This document shows positions 43,380-53,681 of a stretch of DNA of 64,000 nt, one piece after another (position 1 is the first letter of the stretch; each line of letters starts with the position of its first letter). Both the position numbers and the translations under genes were made by a program. The stretch spans positions 1 through 64,000 of the forward strand of contig JBDHLD010000019.1 of the NCBI GenBank assembly GCA_039586035.1, in the 5' to 3' direction. Below the pieces are notes generated by a model that saw only the letters and a program-made list of their open reading frames with translations, was not told where the DNA came from and did not search any database. Origin of the DNA: JBDHHQ01 sp039586035. GTDB lineage: Bacteria; Gemmatimonadota; Gemmatimonadetes; Longimicrobiales; Gaopeijiaceae.

Positions 43380-44672
43380 TTGGCAAATCCAACTCGGGAG
43401 CCTGGAAGCGGGGCACGCGCCTCGGCATCCCCCACGCCGTCCGCCAGCGGCGGGGCGCTCCCCTCCGAGCCGCCGCGCCGCCGGATCCTCCTGGTGGATT
43501 GCGACCAGTTCTACGTCCAGGTGGCGCAACTCGAGGATCCGGAGGGGGCCGGCGCCGTTGATCTCCTCATCGTTGGCGGCTCGGCCACCGGCCGGGGCGT
43601 CGTGACCTCTGCGTCCTACGCCACTCGGGCTTACGGGGTGCGGAGCGCCATGCCGACGGCCCAGGCGCTCCGCCTGTGCCCGGGGGCCACGGTCGTGGGT
43701 GTGCCGCGTGAGGCCTGCTCTCGGCGCAGTAGAGACGTGAAGGCGGTCCTCGAGCGACTCTCCCCCGTCGTGCAGGCCGCCTCCATCGACGAGTTCTACC
43801 TCGACCTCAGGGGGACGGAGCGGCTCTTCCAGGGAGAGCACCTGGACGATACGGCCTGGCGCATCCGGGAGACGGTGCTGGACGAGACCAGCATCTCCGT
43901 GTCGGTCGGCGGGGGGGCGACCCGACTGGTCGCGAAGCTGGCCACCCGACTCGCCAAGCCCGGCGGCGTGCACGTGGTTCCATTCGGCGAGGAGGACGCC
44001 TTCATGCGGCAGTTCTCCCTGGCCGACCTGCCGGGCGTCGGCCCGTCGCTCGTGGACGCCCTACGGCGCCGCGGACTCGTGTCCGTGAGCGACGCCCTCC
44101 CCGTGGAGGAGGCGTGGCTCCAGCGGTGGTTCGGACCGACGCGCGGGAGCTGGCTCTTCCGGAGGGTACGGGGCATCGATGGCTCGCGGGTGGACCCCCA
44201 CGAGCCCAGAAAGAGCGTGAGCTCCGAGCGTACGTTCGCCCGCGACCTGCGATCGGACGGGACGCTGGAGCGAGAGCTCATGAAGCTCGCGGTCTCCGTG
44301 GGACGGCACCTCCGCAAGGGACACCTCCGCGCCCGCACCGTCACCGTGAAGCTCAGGGACGCGGACTTCCGCACGAGAACCGCCAGCCAGACGCTGTCCG
44401 AGGCGGTGGAGTCCGACGGCGTGATCTTCTCCGTGGCTCGGGACCTGCTGTCTCAGTTGCGACGCAAGCGCCGCACCCCCGCTCGGCTGCTCGGCATCGG
44501 GCTGAGCAACCTGACGGACCGCGACGAGCCGGGTCAGCTCGGGCTGTTCCGTGAGGTGGGGGTCGTGGAAACCGCCAGGCAGCGGGCCCTCGCGCGGACG
44601 GTCGACGACCTCAGAGGCAAGTTCGGAGACCGCGCCGTGATCCCGGGCCGCATCGTCAAGGGCGGATCATGA
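43380..44672 (+). CDS. dinB: Y-family DNA polymerase IV
   Basis: This translesion polymerase of 430 residues has catalytic acids in ILLVDCDQFY (D40, D42 region) and SIDEFYLDL (D137, E138), the ASYATRAYGVRSAMP fingers block, the helix-hairpin-helix LPGVGPSLVDALRRRG, and a beta-clamp-binding motif QLGLF at ~386-390. The start is uncertain: TTG at 43380 leaves a ~32-residue Pro/Ser-rich leader before the palm domain; a GTG at 43254 would collide with the sod promoter. No LexA-like box was seen. It is coupled to btpA by a 4-bp overlap. Confidence 0.92.
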   Translation: MANPTREPGSGARASASPTPSASGGALPSEPPRRRILLVDCDQFYVQVAQLEDPEGAGAVDLLIVGGSATGRGVVTSASYATRAYGVRSAMPTAQALRLCPGATVVGVPREACSRRSRDVKAVLERLSPVVQAASIDEFYLDLRGTERLFQGEHLDDTAWRIRETVLDETSISVSVGGGATRLVAKLATRLAKPGGVHVVPFGEEDAFMRQFSLADLPGVGPSLVDALRRRGLVSVSDALPVEEAWLQRWFGPTRGSWLFRRVRGIDGSRVDPHEPRKSVSSERTFARDLRSDGTLERELMKLAVSVGRHLRKGHLRARTVTVKLRDADFRTRTASQTLSEAVESDGVIFSVARDLLSQLRRKRRTPARLLGIGLSNLTDRDEPGQLGLFREVGVVETARQRALARTVDDLRGKFGDRAVIPGRIVKGGS

Positions 44673-45463
44673 CCCCCACCGATCTCTTCGGTCCCGGCGC
44701 AGTGGTGGGGATGGTGCACCTTCTCCCCCTACCGGGCTCGCCCCGGTGGGGCGGATCCATGAACCGAGTGGTCGACCGGGCGGCGCTCGACGCTCGCACG
44801 CTGATCGAGGGAGGACTCCACGGCGTGATGATCGAGAACTTCGGCGACGTCCCCTACTTCCCCGGGCCGGTCCCCGCCGAAACCGTGGCGGCCATGGCCA
44901 CGGTGGTCACGGCCCTCCGCCGGGAGGTCGAGGTCCCGCTAGGGGTCAACGTGCTCCGGAACGACGGCCCGAGTGCCCTGGCCGTGGCGGCGGCGGCAGG
45001 GGCAGCGTTCATCCGCGTAAACGTCCACACGGGTAGCATGTTCACGGATCAGGGCCTCATCTCCGGCAAAGCCCACGAGACCTTACGGCTTCGTGCGACG
45101 CTGCGGGCGCCCGTAGCCGTATTCGCGGACGTATTGGTGAAGCACGCCACCCCGCCGCCCGGAACGCGCGTGGAGCACGCGGCACGGGACGCTCATGAGA
45201 GAGGGCTGGCCGACGCGCTCATCGTCTCGGGAGACTCGACGGGCCTCCCTACGGATCCGGCGGTCGTGACCCGCGTGAGGGAAGCCGTGCGGGAGGTGCC
45301 GATTTGGGTCGGGAGCGGTGTGACTCCTGAGACGGCCCGCCTCCATCTGCGGACGGCGGACGGAATCATCGTGGGAAGCGCGCTGGAGCAGGACGGCGTC
45401 GCCGGTCGGGCGGTGGATGCGGAGCGAGTGCGCCGCTTCATGGACGCCGTGTCAGCTCGCTGA
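44669..45463 (+). CDS. BtpA/SgcQ family TIM-barrel protein
   Basis: The 264-residue protein shows the family signature GMVHLLPLPGSPRWGG at its start, GLHGVMIENFGDVPYF, NVLRNDG, FIRVNVHTG and GSGVTPETA. BtpA was named from cyanobacterial photosystem I biogenesis, but the family is widespread in non-phototrophs, where the role is unclear. It overlaps dinB by 4 bp (ATGA), and its tail overlaps the convergent methyltransferase gene by 26 bp. Confidence 0.9.
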   Translation: MTPTDLFGPGAVVGMVHLLPLPGSPRWGGSMNRVVDRAALDARTLIEGGLHGVMIENFGDVPYFPGPVPAETVAAMATVVTALRREVEVPLGVNVLRNDGPSALAVAAAAGAAFIRVNVHTGSMFTDQGLISGKAHETLRLRATLRAPVAVFADVLVKHATPPPGTRVEHAARDAHERGLADALIVSGDSTGLPTDPAVVTRVREAVREVPIWVGSGVTPETARLHLRTADGIIVGSALEQDGVAGRAVDAERVRRFMDAVSAR

Positions 45464-46184
45464 GAAAGGCGCCGTCGGCGTCCCGGAACACGATCTCCGT
45501 GGCGAAACCGACGTCGTCCGCAACCGTGGACAGGGTCTCCGGGTCCACGAAGAGCTGAGGGAAGGGCGGGCCCCGCCGGCCTCCGTACTCGAGCTGGTAA
45601 TGAACCTCTCCAACGTACCGTCCGTCCGGGCCCCAGATGGCGCCGCCGTCCCGGGGGTCGGTGGAGTCCATCAGGACCCGCCCCCCTTTCCCGACGACTC
45701 CCGCGAGGTGGGTCAGCAGGCGGCTCAGCCCACCCAGCGTGCCCGCGACCATCGATCCGTTCATGAGCAGCAGGACCGTGTCGTAGTCCTCGTCGTCCAC
45801 GAATGCGAAGGCGTCTCCCACCCGCGCGTCGGTGACGCCGAGGCGCCGCATGGCGGTAACGGCGATGGGCAGGGGGTCCAGGGCGGTCACCCGGAGCCCC
45901 CGCCGCTGGAGGGCGAGTGCCGCAGCTCCGGCGGCGGCGCCCAGGTCCAGCACCCGGCCCTGGCAACGAGCGAGGGATTCCCGCTCCACCGGCCGGAACG
46001 CCGACTCGTCGCGGAAGAACAGGCGCACCGGCACGATCTCGGGCTCCGACACGTCGGTGTGAACCACGAAAGCCGCGGAGCCGTCCCCGTCCAGGAAGGC
46101 CTCTATGGCCTCGGCCAGGGGAAACCACGACGGCGGGATGGCCGACTGGGGCGAGTCGGGCCGTGCGTCCGAGATCGAGGACAC
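45438..46184 (-). CDS. Class I SAM-dependent methyltransferase
   Basis: The 248-residue protein has motif I RVLDLGAAAGAAALAL, a following acidic ALDPLPIAV and YDTVLLLMNGSMV, the usual Rossmann methyltransferase layout, with an N-terminal extension of ~70 residues. The substrate is not predictable. Start is GTG at 46184. Convergent overlap with btpA. Confidence 0.82.
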   Translation of the reverse strand: MSSISDARPDSPQSAIPPSWFPLAEAIEAFLDGDGSAAFVVHTDVSEPEIVPVRLFFRDESAFRPVERESLARCQGRVLDLGAAAGAAALALQRRGLRVTALDPLPIAVTAMRRLGVTDARVGDAFAFVDDEDYDTVLLLMNGSMVAGTLGGLSRLLTHLAGVVGKGGRVLMDSTDPRDGGAIWGPDGRYVGEVHYQLEYGGRRGPPFPQLFVDPETLSTVADDVGFATEIVFRDADGAFLSELTRRP

Positions 46185-46275
46185 GAGAATCCGTGGGCGA
46201 GCCGCAGGGGCTACCGTGGTCCGGGCGCGGCCGGGCGCCCGGACCCCGAGAGCCGGTGGCCCCCGGCGGCGCCGA

Positions 46276-48021
<1,746 letters not shown>

Positions 48022-48247
48022 TCTGCTCCCCCGTTACGTGCGGTATCGTCCCGAGCAGCGACGTCCGGATCGCCCCGAGTGGCACCGCATCTGGCCCGTA
48101 TGCAGGCATCTCGTCGCCCGAATCAGACGCACACTATGCCCCGAAGTGGCAGGCGGGGCAAGCAGTTGGCTACCTCGGCCGAAACCGCGTTTCGCCGATT
48201 CCCGTACGGTGACGTGCCCCTTCACAAGCAACCGGGAGAGCTCGGCC

Positions 48248-49522
48248 GTGCGTTCCCTTGCCGCCCTCGCGGTCCCGCTGGCCATCGCGGCACTCGCCCC
48301 GCCGTTGGGCGCGCAGAGCCAGGAGGAGCGGGACGAACGTGCCTTCCGTGTCACGGTGGGAGGCGTGGGCCTCACGGTGGGGAACGCCACCCGCGCCGAC
48401 GGCCTCCGCATCAACTTCCGGGACGACCACCTGGAGCGCGTCAACGGCATCAACCTTACGCTCTGGGCCGCGCGGGGGCAGGTGGGAGGGGACGTCAACG
48501 GTCTGGCTCTGGGTATCCTGGCTCCCCAGGCGGCCCGGATCCATGGCGCCGCCCTTGGCCTGGGTGCGGTCGTAGGGGAGGAGCGGCTGGCCGGGATGAG
48601 CGTCGGTGGCCTGGCGGTGGTCTCGTCCGGTGACGCCTACGGGGTCAACGTCGGGGGGTTGGCCAGCGTCACGCGGGGTGACATGGCCGGCTTCAATTTG
48701 GGTGGCCTGGCCACCGTGTCCCAGGGAGATCAGACCGGCATCAACGTCGGCGGGCTGGCCGTCGTCAGTCAGGGAGCGGCCCGCGGCGCCAGTGCCTCCG
48801 TCCTGGCGGTGGTCTCGCAGGGCGGCGTCCGAGGCGTCTCCCTGACCGGCCTGGCGACCGTGGCCGAAGGCTCCGTCGAAGGGCTTCAGGCGGCGGGCAT
48901 GGCCGTGGTCGGGCAAGGAGCCCTGAGGGGGGTCTCCGCCGCGGGGCTGGCTCTGGTGGCGGAGGGCCCCGTCGTGGGCATCAACGCAGCGGGCCTGGCC
49001 CTCGTGGGTCAGGGCCCTCTCACCGGTGTCAACGTAGGAGGTCTGGCCGCGGTCAGCGAAGGGAGGGTGGCAGGTCTCAACGTTGGAGGCCTGGCTCTGG
49101 TAGGCGGCCCCCTCCACGGGTTCGGCGGGTCGGTCGGTGCGGTGGTGGCCCAGGGGGGGATTCGCGGCGTAGCCGTCGGCGGAGGCGCGGTCGTGACTTC
49201 GGGAGAGGTGCGGGGCGCCGCCGTGAGCGTGGGGGGCGTTGTGGCGGCGGAGGGCCTCCGCGGCATCGCCACCGGCTTGGCGAGGATCAAGTCGCCGGAG
49301 ATCACGGGCACGGCGCTGTCTCTGGGCTACCTCGATGCGGCCCGGGTGGACGGGTTCACCGTCGCTGGATTCAACAGAGTCCGCGGGCGGCACAGCGGCC
49401 TTGCCATCGGGCTGTACAATTCAGCGCGGGAGCTGAGCGGCATCCAGATCGGCCTGCTGAACCGGGCCGACAACAACCCGGCTCCCTTCCGGTATCTGCC
49501 GTTCATCAACGTGCACTTCTGA
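48248..49522 (+). CDS. Secreted surface repeat protein with ~13 16-residue repeats
   Basis: The 424-residue protein has a signal peptide (RSLAALAVPLAIAALAPPLGAQ), GTG start with GGGAGAG seven bases upstream, then ~13 tandem units of 16 residues, consensus G-x-N-x-G-G-L-A-x-V-x-x-G-x-x-x (e.g. GVNVGGLASVTRGDMA, GINVGGLAVVSQGAAR). It ends RYLPFINVHF, with an aromatic last residue. The pattern resembles the Leptospira LA_2272-type surface repeat proteins; I am not certain of the family. The aromatic C-terminus suggests outer-membrane insertion (BamA signal). No enzyme motif. Confidence 0.8.
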   Translation: MRSLAALAVPLAIAALAPPLGAQSQEERDERAFRVTVGGVGLTVGNATRADGLRINFRDDHLERVNGINLTLWAARGQVGGDVNGLALGILAPQAARIHGAALGLGAVVGEERLAGMSVGGLAVVSSGDAYGVNVGGLASVTRGDMAGFNLGGLATVSQGDQTGINVGGLAVVSQGAARGASASVLAVVSQGGVRGVSLTGLATVAEGSVEGLQAAGMAVVGQGALRGVSAAGLALVAEGPVVGINAAGLALVGQGPLTGVNVGGLAAVSEGRVAGLNVGGLALVGGPLHGFGGSVGAVVAQGGIRGVAVGGGAVVTSGEVRGAAVSVGGVVAAEGLRGIATGLARIKSPEITGTALSLGYLDAARVDGFTVAGFNRVRGRHSGLAIGLYNSARELSGIQIGLLNRADNNPAPFRYLPFINVHF

Positions 49523-49523
49523 C

Positions 49524-49540
49524 GCGGCGTCGGGCGCCGC
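49524..49540 (+). terminator. Hairpin after the surface repeat protein
   Basis: GCGGCG, TCGGG loop, CGCCGC begins 1 base after the stop, in the 86-bp convergent gap. A second palindrome (ACGCGGCCGCGT, 49586-49597) followed on the minus strand by TTT may serve the opposing GAF gene. Confidence 0.4.
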
Positions 49541-49608
49541 GCGCGCCTCGGGTCCTACGGCCGCCCGTGGGATGCGCCGGTCAAAACGCGGCCGCGTGAA
49601 GCCCCCGA

Positions 49609-52038
49609 CTACGTGGTCCCCGAGCTGCCCGTACCCGCGAGACCCAGGATCTCCGGTCGGACGCCCTCTTCCCGGCGCCGCCGGTCCGCCGGCTCGTCGG
49701 CGATGGCCACGCGCAGCGCCTTGAGACCGTAGACGCCCTGGAAGTCCTCGAGCTCGAGCGTCTCCACGCCCGGCATCGTGTACCCGGCGGCCTCGAGGTA
49801 GTCCAGATAACCCAGGTACTCCTCCGCCTCCTTCTCGTGGGAGTAGGCGATCGCCAGCTTGCCGGGCTGGGTCAGCCGCTCCTGGCTGTTGCGCACGTGC
49901 GCCTTGTCGATCCGCTTCTTCACGATCTCGTAGCGGATGTTGTAGGCACCATCCACGTCGAACTGCTTTTCGTCGGAGCGAAACCGAATCGACAGCGGTG
50001 CGTTCTGCACGAGCACCAGGTGCGTGGCGTTCAGCGGAATCGTCATCTCGGGCCGGACCTCGCGGAGCTTCCACTCGATCCTGCACATGAGCATCAGCTG
50101 CCACAGCCTGAGGTTGCGGAGGTATAGGCGATCGAACCCACCGTGCTCCAGGAGGGAGTCCCCTACGTAGATGCTGTAGTCCACGCCGTCGGTCTTGAAC
50201 ATCTCGAAGTAGTGCGGGAACATGGCCTGCGCGTGGACCTCCTCCTCTTCCAGGGTGAGCGCCACGGTGTCGTTGATGAGGGAGACCGAATCGTCGAACT
50301 CCTTGCGCCGTCGGTAGAGTATCCCCAGCTCGGGGTCCAGGGCCTCCCGGTACTCGGTCACGCGGCTGCGAACCTCGTCGCCATAGTCCGCGACGCGGTC
50401 GAAGAGGGACTCCACGCCGTCGTGGAGAAAGTCGAGGACGGTGGACTCGTCATCGGCCGTGAGCCCGTCCTGGATCGCCTCGTTGAGGGCGCGGATGCGG
50501 TACGCGAGCTCGTCCAGGATCGGCAGGCGGCGCGCCCGGGTGGCGGCTCCGATGACACCGGCGGCGAGGTCCAGCTGGTAGATCAGGTCGGACTGGATGG
50601 CGGTATTGCGCTGCTCCGAGGATCCGCGAAGATCCGTCAATCCGTACAGTGGATGCAGATCCTTGAAGACGATGGGCTCGCGCTGCGGCACCTTTCCCTG
50701 AGCCTGCCGCTCCAGGTAGGCGTGAGCGGCCTCGCGGAAGCGCCACTCGACCACCGGGTGGATGGCGGTGTATTGCTCCTTGATCAGGGCCTGAATGCGG
50801 TCTTCCTGCTCCTCGAGCGTCCGCTTCATGGCCGTGGCGAAGAGATCCACGACCTCGTAGAGCTTGAGGCTGTCCAGGGCGTTGAGCCCCTTCCGCTGAG
50901 GCGTCGCCACCTCCAGGAAGCCCAGCAAGCGACCGTCGAGCTTCAACGGATAGATCACGAGGCTCCGGTACCCCTGCGCCAGCACGTGGTGCTCGAACCC
51001 GGTCTTCGCCTCGGTCTCCAGATCGTGCACGACGACGGGATCCGAGGATTCGAACGCCCGGGCGTAGAAGGATTCCTTCTTGTGAGAACACTCGGGGACG
51101 GCGTTCCCCTGCATGAGGATGCTCCGGCCCACGGGATGCGCGCCCACGATATCGTCGACATCCTGGCCCCGCTCGATGGCGATCAAGCCGAACTCCAGCT
51201 GCGGGCGGCCCAGGAAATTGCGGAGGCGGCCTCGCACCCGGTCGAGGCGTGCGGGTGAGGTCAAGGCTTCGGAGTGCAGCAAGTCGTTCTTCAGCCGGGA
51301 CAGGGACTCCTGATGGGTCACGTCGGTGGCGCCCACCAGCGTCAGGCCTCGGAACTCGAACGACGTGGGCGGGAGCTTCTCCATCCAGAGCTCGAGGTTC
51401 GAGGGATCGGAGATCATCGACGCGATGTCCTCGTCGGTGAGCTCCGGGAGGGGGCCTGTGGGCTCGACCCGCACGAAGCGCGGATCGAGGCCGACCTGGA
51501 GGTGCCGCTGCAGACCGGTGTCCTCGTCCTCCAGCGTCAGCACCATGGGGTAGTGGATGTCGGCCGCTACGCCATACAGCCAGCCCAGCGCCACGTTGTA
51601 GGCCAAGATGGCCTTGCCGGCCTTGAGGAGGTCGGCCGGCATGTCCATCCGCTCTTCGAAGGAGTCCGGATCGAAGAGACGCCGCTCGCTCGCCGCCCGC
51701 GTCATGAACACCGGCGTCATCTTGAACGGCACCACCGCCCCCGCGAAGACCCGGTCGCCCAGGGCGAGAGGGAGCACCCCCATCAGCATCATCTCGACGA
51801 GGAACCGGTGCTCCTCCAGAGCCGACAGGTCCTCGACGTCGCCCCGGAGCGCCTCCACGCCTTCCACCTTGTCCAGGATCGTGCGCGCGAGGTGCTCGCG
51901 CACCGGCGAGCCCCCCTCCTCGGCCACCTGCCGCCAGAACTCCAGCAGCGGCTCGAAGGAGGCGACTGCACGGATGGGAAAGGCGCCTTCCAGGATATCG
52001 ACGGCCCGTCCAAGGGGCGGCTGGCTCTTCTGACTCAT
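49609..52038 (-). CDS. Large cytoplasmic GAF-domain protein
   Basis: The 809-residue protein has no signal or membrane segment. A GAF-like domain lies at about 290-420 (GRSILMQGNAVPECSHKKESFYARAFESSD; SLVIYPLKLDGRLLGFLEVATP), flanked by long helical regions, including EDLSALEEHRFLVEMMLMGVLP upstream and a coiled coil around 560-640. The C-terminal ~150 residues (RIDKAHVRNSQERLTQPGKLAIAYSHEKEAEEYLGYLDYLEAAGY) are helical. No kinase, cyclase or HTH motif is visible. It resembles uncharacterised GAF proteins of ~800 residues known from Bacteroidetes; the function is unknown. Confidence 0.75.
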   Translation of the reverse strand: MSQKSQPPLGRAVDILEGAFPIRAVASFEPLLEFWRQVAEEGGSPVREHLARTILDKVEGVEALRGDVEDLSALEEHRFLVEMMLMGVLPLALGDRVFAGAVVPFKMTPVFMTRAASERRLFDPDSFEERMDMPADLLKAGKAILAYNVALGWLYGVAADIHYPMVLTLEDEDTGLQRHLQVGLDPRFVRVEPTGPLPELTDEDIASMISDPSNLELWMEKLPPTSFEFRGLTLVGATDVTHQESLSRLKNDLLHSEALTSPARLDRVRGRLRNFLGRPQLEFGLIAIERGQDVDDIVGAHPVGRSILMQGNAVPECSHKKESFYARAFESSDPVVVHDLETEAKTGFEHHVLAQGYRSLVIYPLKLDGRLLGFLEVATPQRKGLNALDSLKLYEVVDLFATAMKRTLEEQEDRIQALIKEQYTAIHPVVEWRFREAAHAYLERQAQGKVPQREPIVFKDLHPLYGLTDLRGSSEQRNTAIQSDLIYQLDLAAGVIGAATRARRLPILDELAYRIRALNEAIQDGLTADDESTVLDFLHDGVESLFDRVADYGDEVRSRVTEYREALDPELGILYRRRKEFDDSVSLINDTVALTLEEEEVHAQAMFPHYFEMFKTDGVDYSIYVGDSLLEHGGFDRLYLRNLRLWQLMLMCRIEWKLREVRPEMTIPLNATHLVLVQNAPLSIRFRSDEKQFDVDGAYNIRYEIVKKRIDKAHVRNSQERLTQPGKLAIAYSHEKEAEEYLGYLDYLEAAGYTMPGVETLELEDFQGVYGLKALRVAIADEPADRRRREEGVRPEILGLAGTGSSGTT

Positions 52039-52151
52039 GCGGCACTCGTGAAAAGAGAGGGACGCGTTTTACACCCTAGGCCGGCGAGGAGTGCCCCCGG
52101 CCCCACCGACCGCCCCGCGCCAAGACCCGCCGTAGCACGCCCCACCCATCC

Positions 52152-52435
52152 TGGGGGCGCAGAGTGGATGCAGGAGTAGGCCGCGACGAGCGCGCTCCGA
52201 GGCGTACCTGAAAGGTACGTCGCAGGAGACGCGAGCCCAACGACCTCCTGCGCCGCTCTGCGCGCCCCGCCCCACAGGGGGCTCCAGCTTGGATACAGGG
52301 CTAGGCGGGCGACGAGCGCGCTCCGAGGCGTACCGAAAGGTACGTCGCAGGAGACGCGAGGAGCCCAACGACGCCCTGCGCCGCTCTGCGCGCCCCGCCC
52401 CACAGGGGGCGAGGAGCCCAACGACGCCCTGCGCC
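52152..52435. repeat. ~127-bp tandem repeat (2.2 copies) with GAAA-type hairpins
   Basis: Two nearly identical units (conserved cores 52183-52282 and 52309-52410; they differ by one single-base deletion, a 3-base insertion and a few substitutions) plus a 25-base partial third copy fill most of the 413-bp gap between pilC and the GAF gene. Each core has a hairpin CGTACC-(T)GAAA-GGTACG (52203-52219, 52329-52344); copy 2 has a GNRA tetraloop. Short open frames across it encode the same peptide twice and are not credible genes. Confidence 0.85.
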
Positions 52436-52451
52436 GAGATAGAGTCCCCTG

Positions 52452-53654
52452 CTACTGCACCGCGTTGATCATGTCGAAGATGGGCAAATACATCGCCACG
52501 ATCATGCCGCCGACCACGACGCCGAGCACCACGATCATGACGGGCTCCATGGCGGAGAGCAGCGCCTCAACCGCGGCGTCCACTTCCTCATCGTAGAAGT
52601 CGGCGATCTTGGAGAGCATGTCGTCCAGCCCACCGGTCTGCTCTCCCACGTTGATCATCTGGACGACCATCGGCGGGAAGACGCCCGACTGCTTGAGCGG
52701 CCCAGAGATGGTATCGCCGCCCGCGATGGACGCGCGCGAGCCCATCACGGCGTCGTGGATGACCTTGTTCCCGGCCGTCCGGGCCGTGATCTCCAACCCC
52801 TCCAGGATGGACACGCCGGAGGAAACCAGGGTCCCCAGCGTCCGGGTGAAGCGCGCCACCGCCGCTTTCCGCAGCAGGTCCCCCATGATCGGCACCCGTA
52901 GCAGGAGGCGGTCGATGACCAAGCGTCCCTCGTCGGTGCGGTAGAACTGTCTGAGGGCGAAGGCGCCGGCCCCCCCCGCCGCAGCGCAGGCCCACCAGTA
53001 GGCCTGTAGGAAGGCGCTGGATGCGATCACGACGCGCGTCGGCAGCGGCAGAGGGATCCCCGCGGAAGCGAACATCTGCTGGAACGTCGGGATCACGAAG
53101 AGGAGCAGGATCACCACGGCGGATACTGCCACCGTGAGGATCACGCCCGGGTAGATCATGGCGCCCTTGATCTTCCGGATCAGCGCGTCGTTCTTCTCCA
53201 GGAACGTGGCCAGTCGCAGAAGAATCGTGTCCAGGATACCCCCGGCCTCACCCGCAGCCACCATGTTGACGTACAGATCGGAGAACACCTTGGTGTGCCT
53301 CCGCATGGCGTCGGCCAGCGTGTGACCGGACTCCACGTCGTACAGCACGTCTTGAATCACGGAGCGCAGATTGGTGTTCTCGGTCTGCTCGGCCAGGATG
53401 TCGAGGCTCTGCACCAGGGGCAGGCCCGCGTTGATCATCGTCGCGAACTGGCGGGTGAAGATCACGATGTCCCGGGTCTTGATCCCGGTCCCGATCTTGA
53501 AGGAGATCTGACGCTCCTTCTGGCGCACCGTGACCGGAATCAGCCGCTGGCGGTGAAGGTACTGGAGCACCTCCTCCTTGGTTTCCAGCTCGATCTCACC
53601 GCTCCGGATGTCACCCCCGGTGGCGGGCCGTGCGCTATAGGAAAACGTGGGCAT
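52452..53654 (-). CDS. pilC: Type IV pilus inner-membrane platform protein PilC
   Basis: PilC (GspF family) is the polytopic platform on which PilB and PilT act. The 400-residue protein has two homologous GspF domains, three to four membrane helices (VILTVAVSAVVILLLFVIPTFQQMF; AYWWACAAAGGAGAFAL; VMIVVLGVVVGGMIVAMYLPIF) and IFTRQFATMINAGLPLVQ. It follows pilT by 27 bases. Confidence 0.96.
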   Translation of the reverse strand: MPTFSYSARPATGGDIRSGEIELETKEEVLQYLHRQRLIPVTVRQKERQISFKIGTGIKTRDIVIFTRQFATMINAGLPLVQSLDILAEQTENTNLRSVIQDVLYDVESGHTLADAMRRHTKVFSDLYVNMVAAGEAGGILDTILLRLATFLEKNDALIRKIKGAMIYPGVILTVAVSAVVILLLFVIPTFQQMFASAGIPLPLPTRVVIASSAFLQAYWWACAAAGGAGAFALRQFYRTDEGRLVIDRLLLRVPIMGDLLRKAAVARFTRTLGTLVSSGVSILEGLEITARTAGNKVIHDAVMGSRASIAGGDTISGPLKQSGVFPPMVVQMINVGEQTGGLDDMLSKIADFYDEEVDAAVEALLSAMEPVMIVVLGVVVGGMIVAMYLPIFDMINAVQ

Positions 53655-53681
53655 CAGTCGGTTGTCCTGGTCGTCGGTTGA

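Noticed and set aside
44669..45463. BtpA as evidence for photosynthesis
   Set aside because: The family is common in non-phototrophs and no photosystem or bacteriochlorophyll gene is present.
52035..52421. Small minus-strand open frames with repeated peptide
   Set aside because: They only translate the tandem DNA repeat, have no RBS, and differ in frame between copies.
52152..52435. Possible CRISPR array
   Set aside because: The units are ~127 bp with about 2 copies and no short regular repeat-spacer pattern, and no cas genes are in the window.
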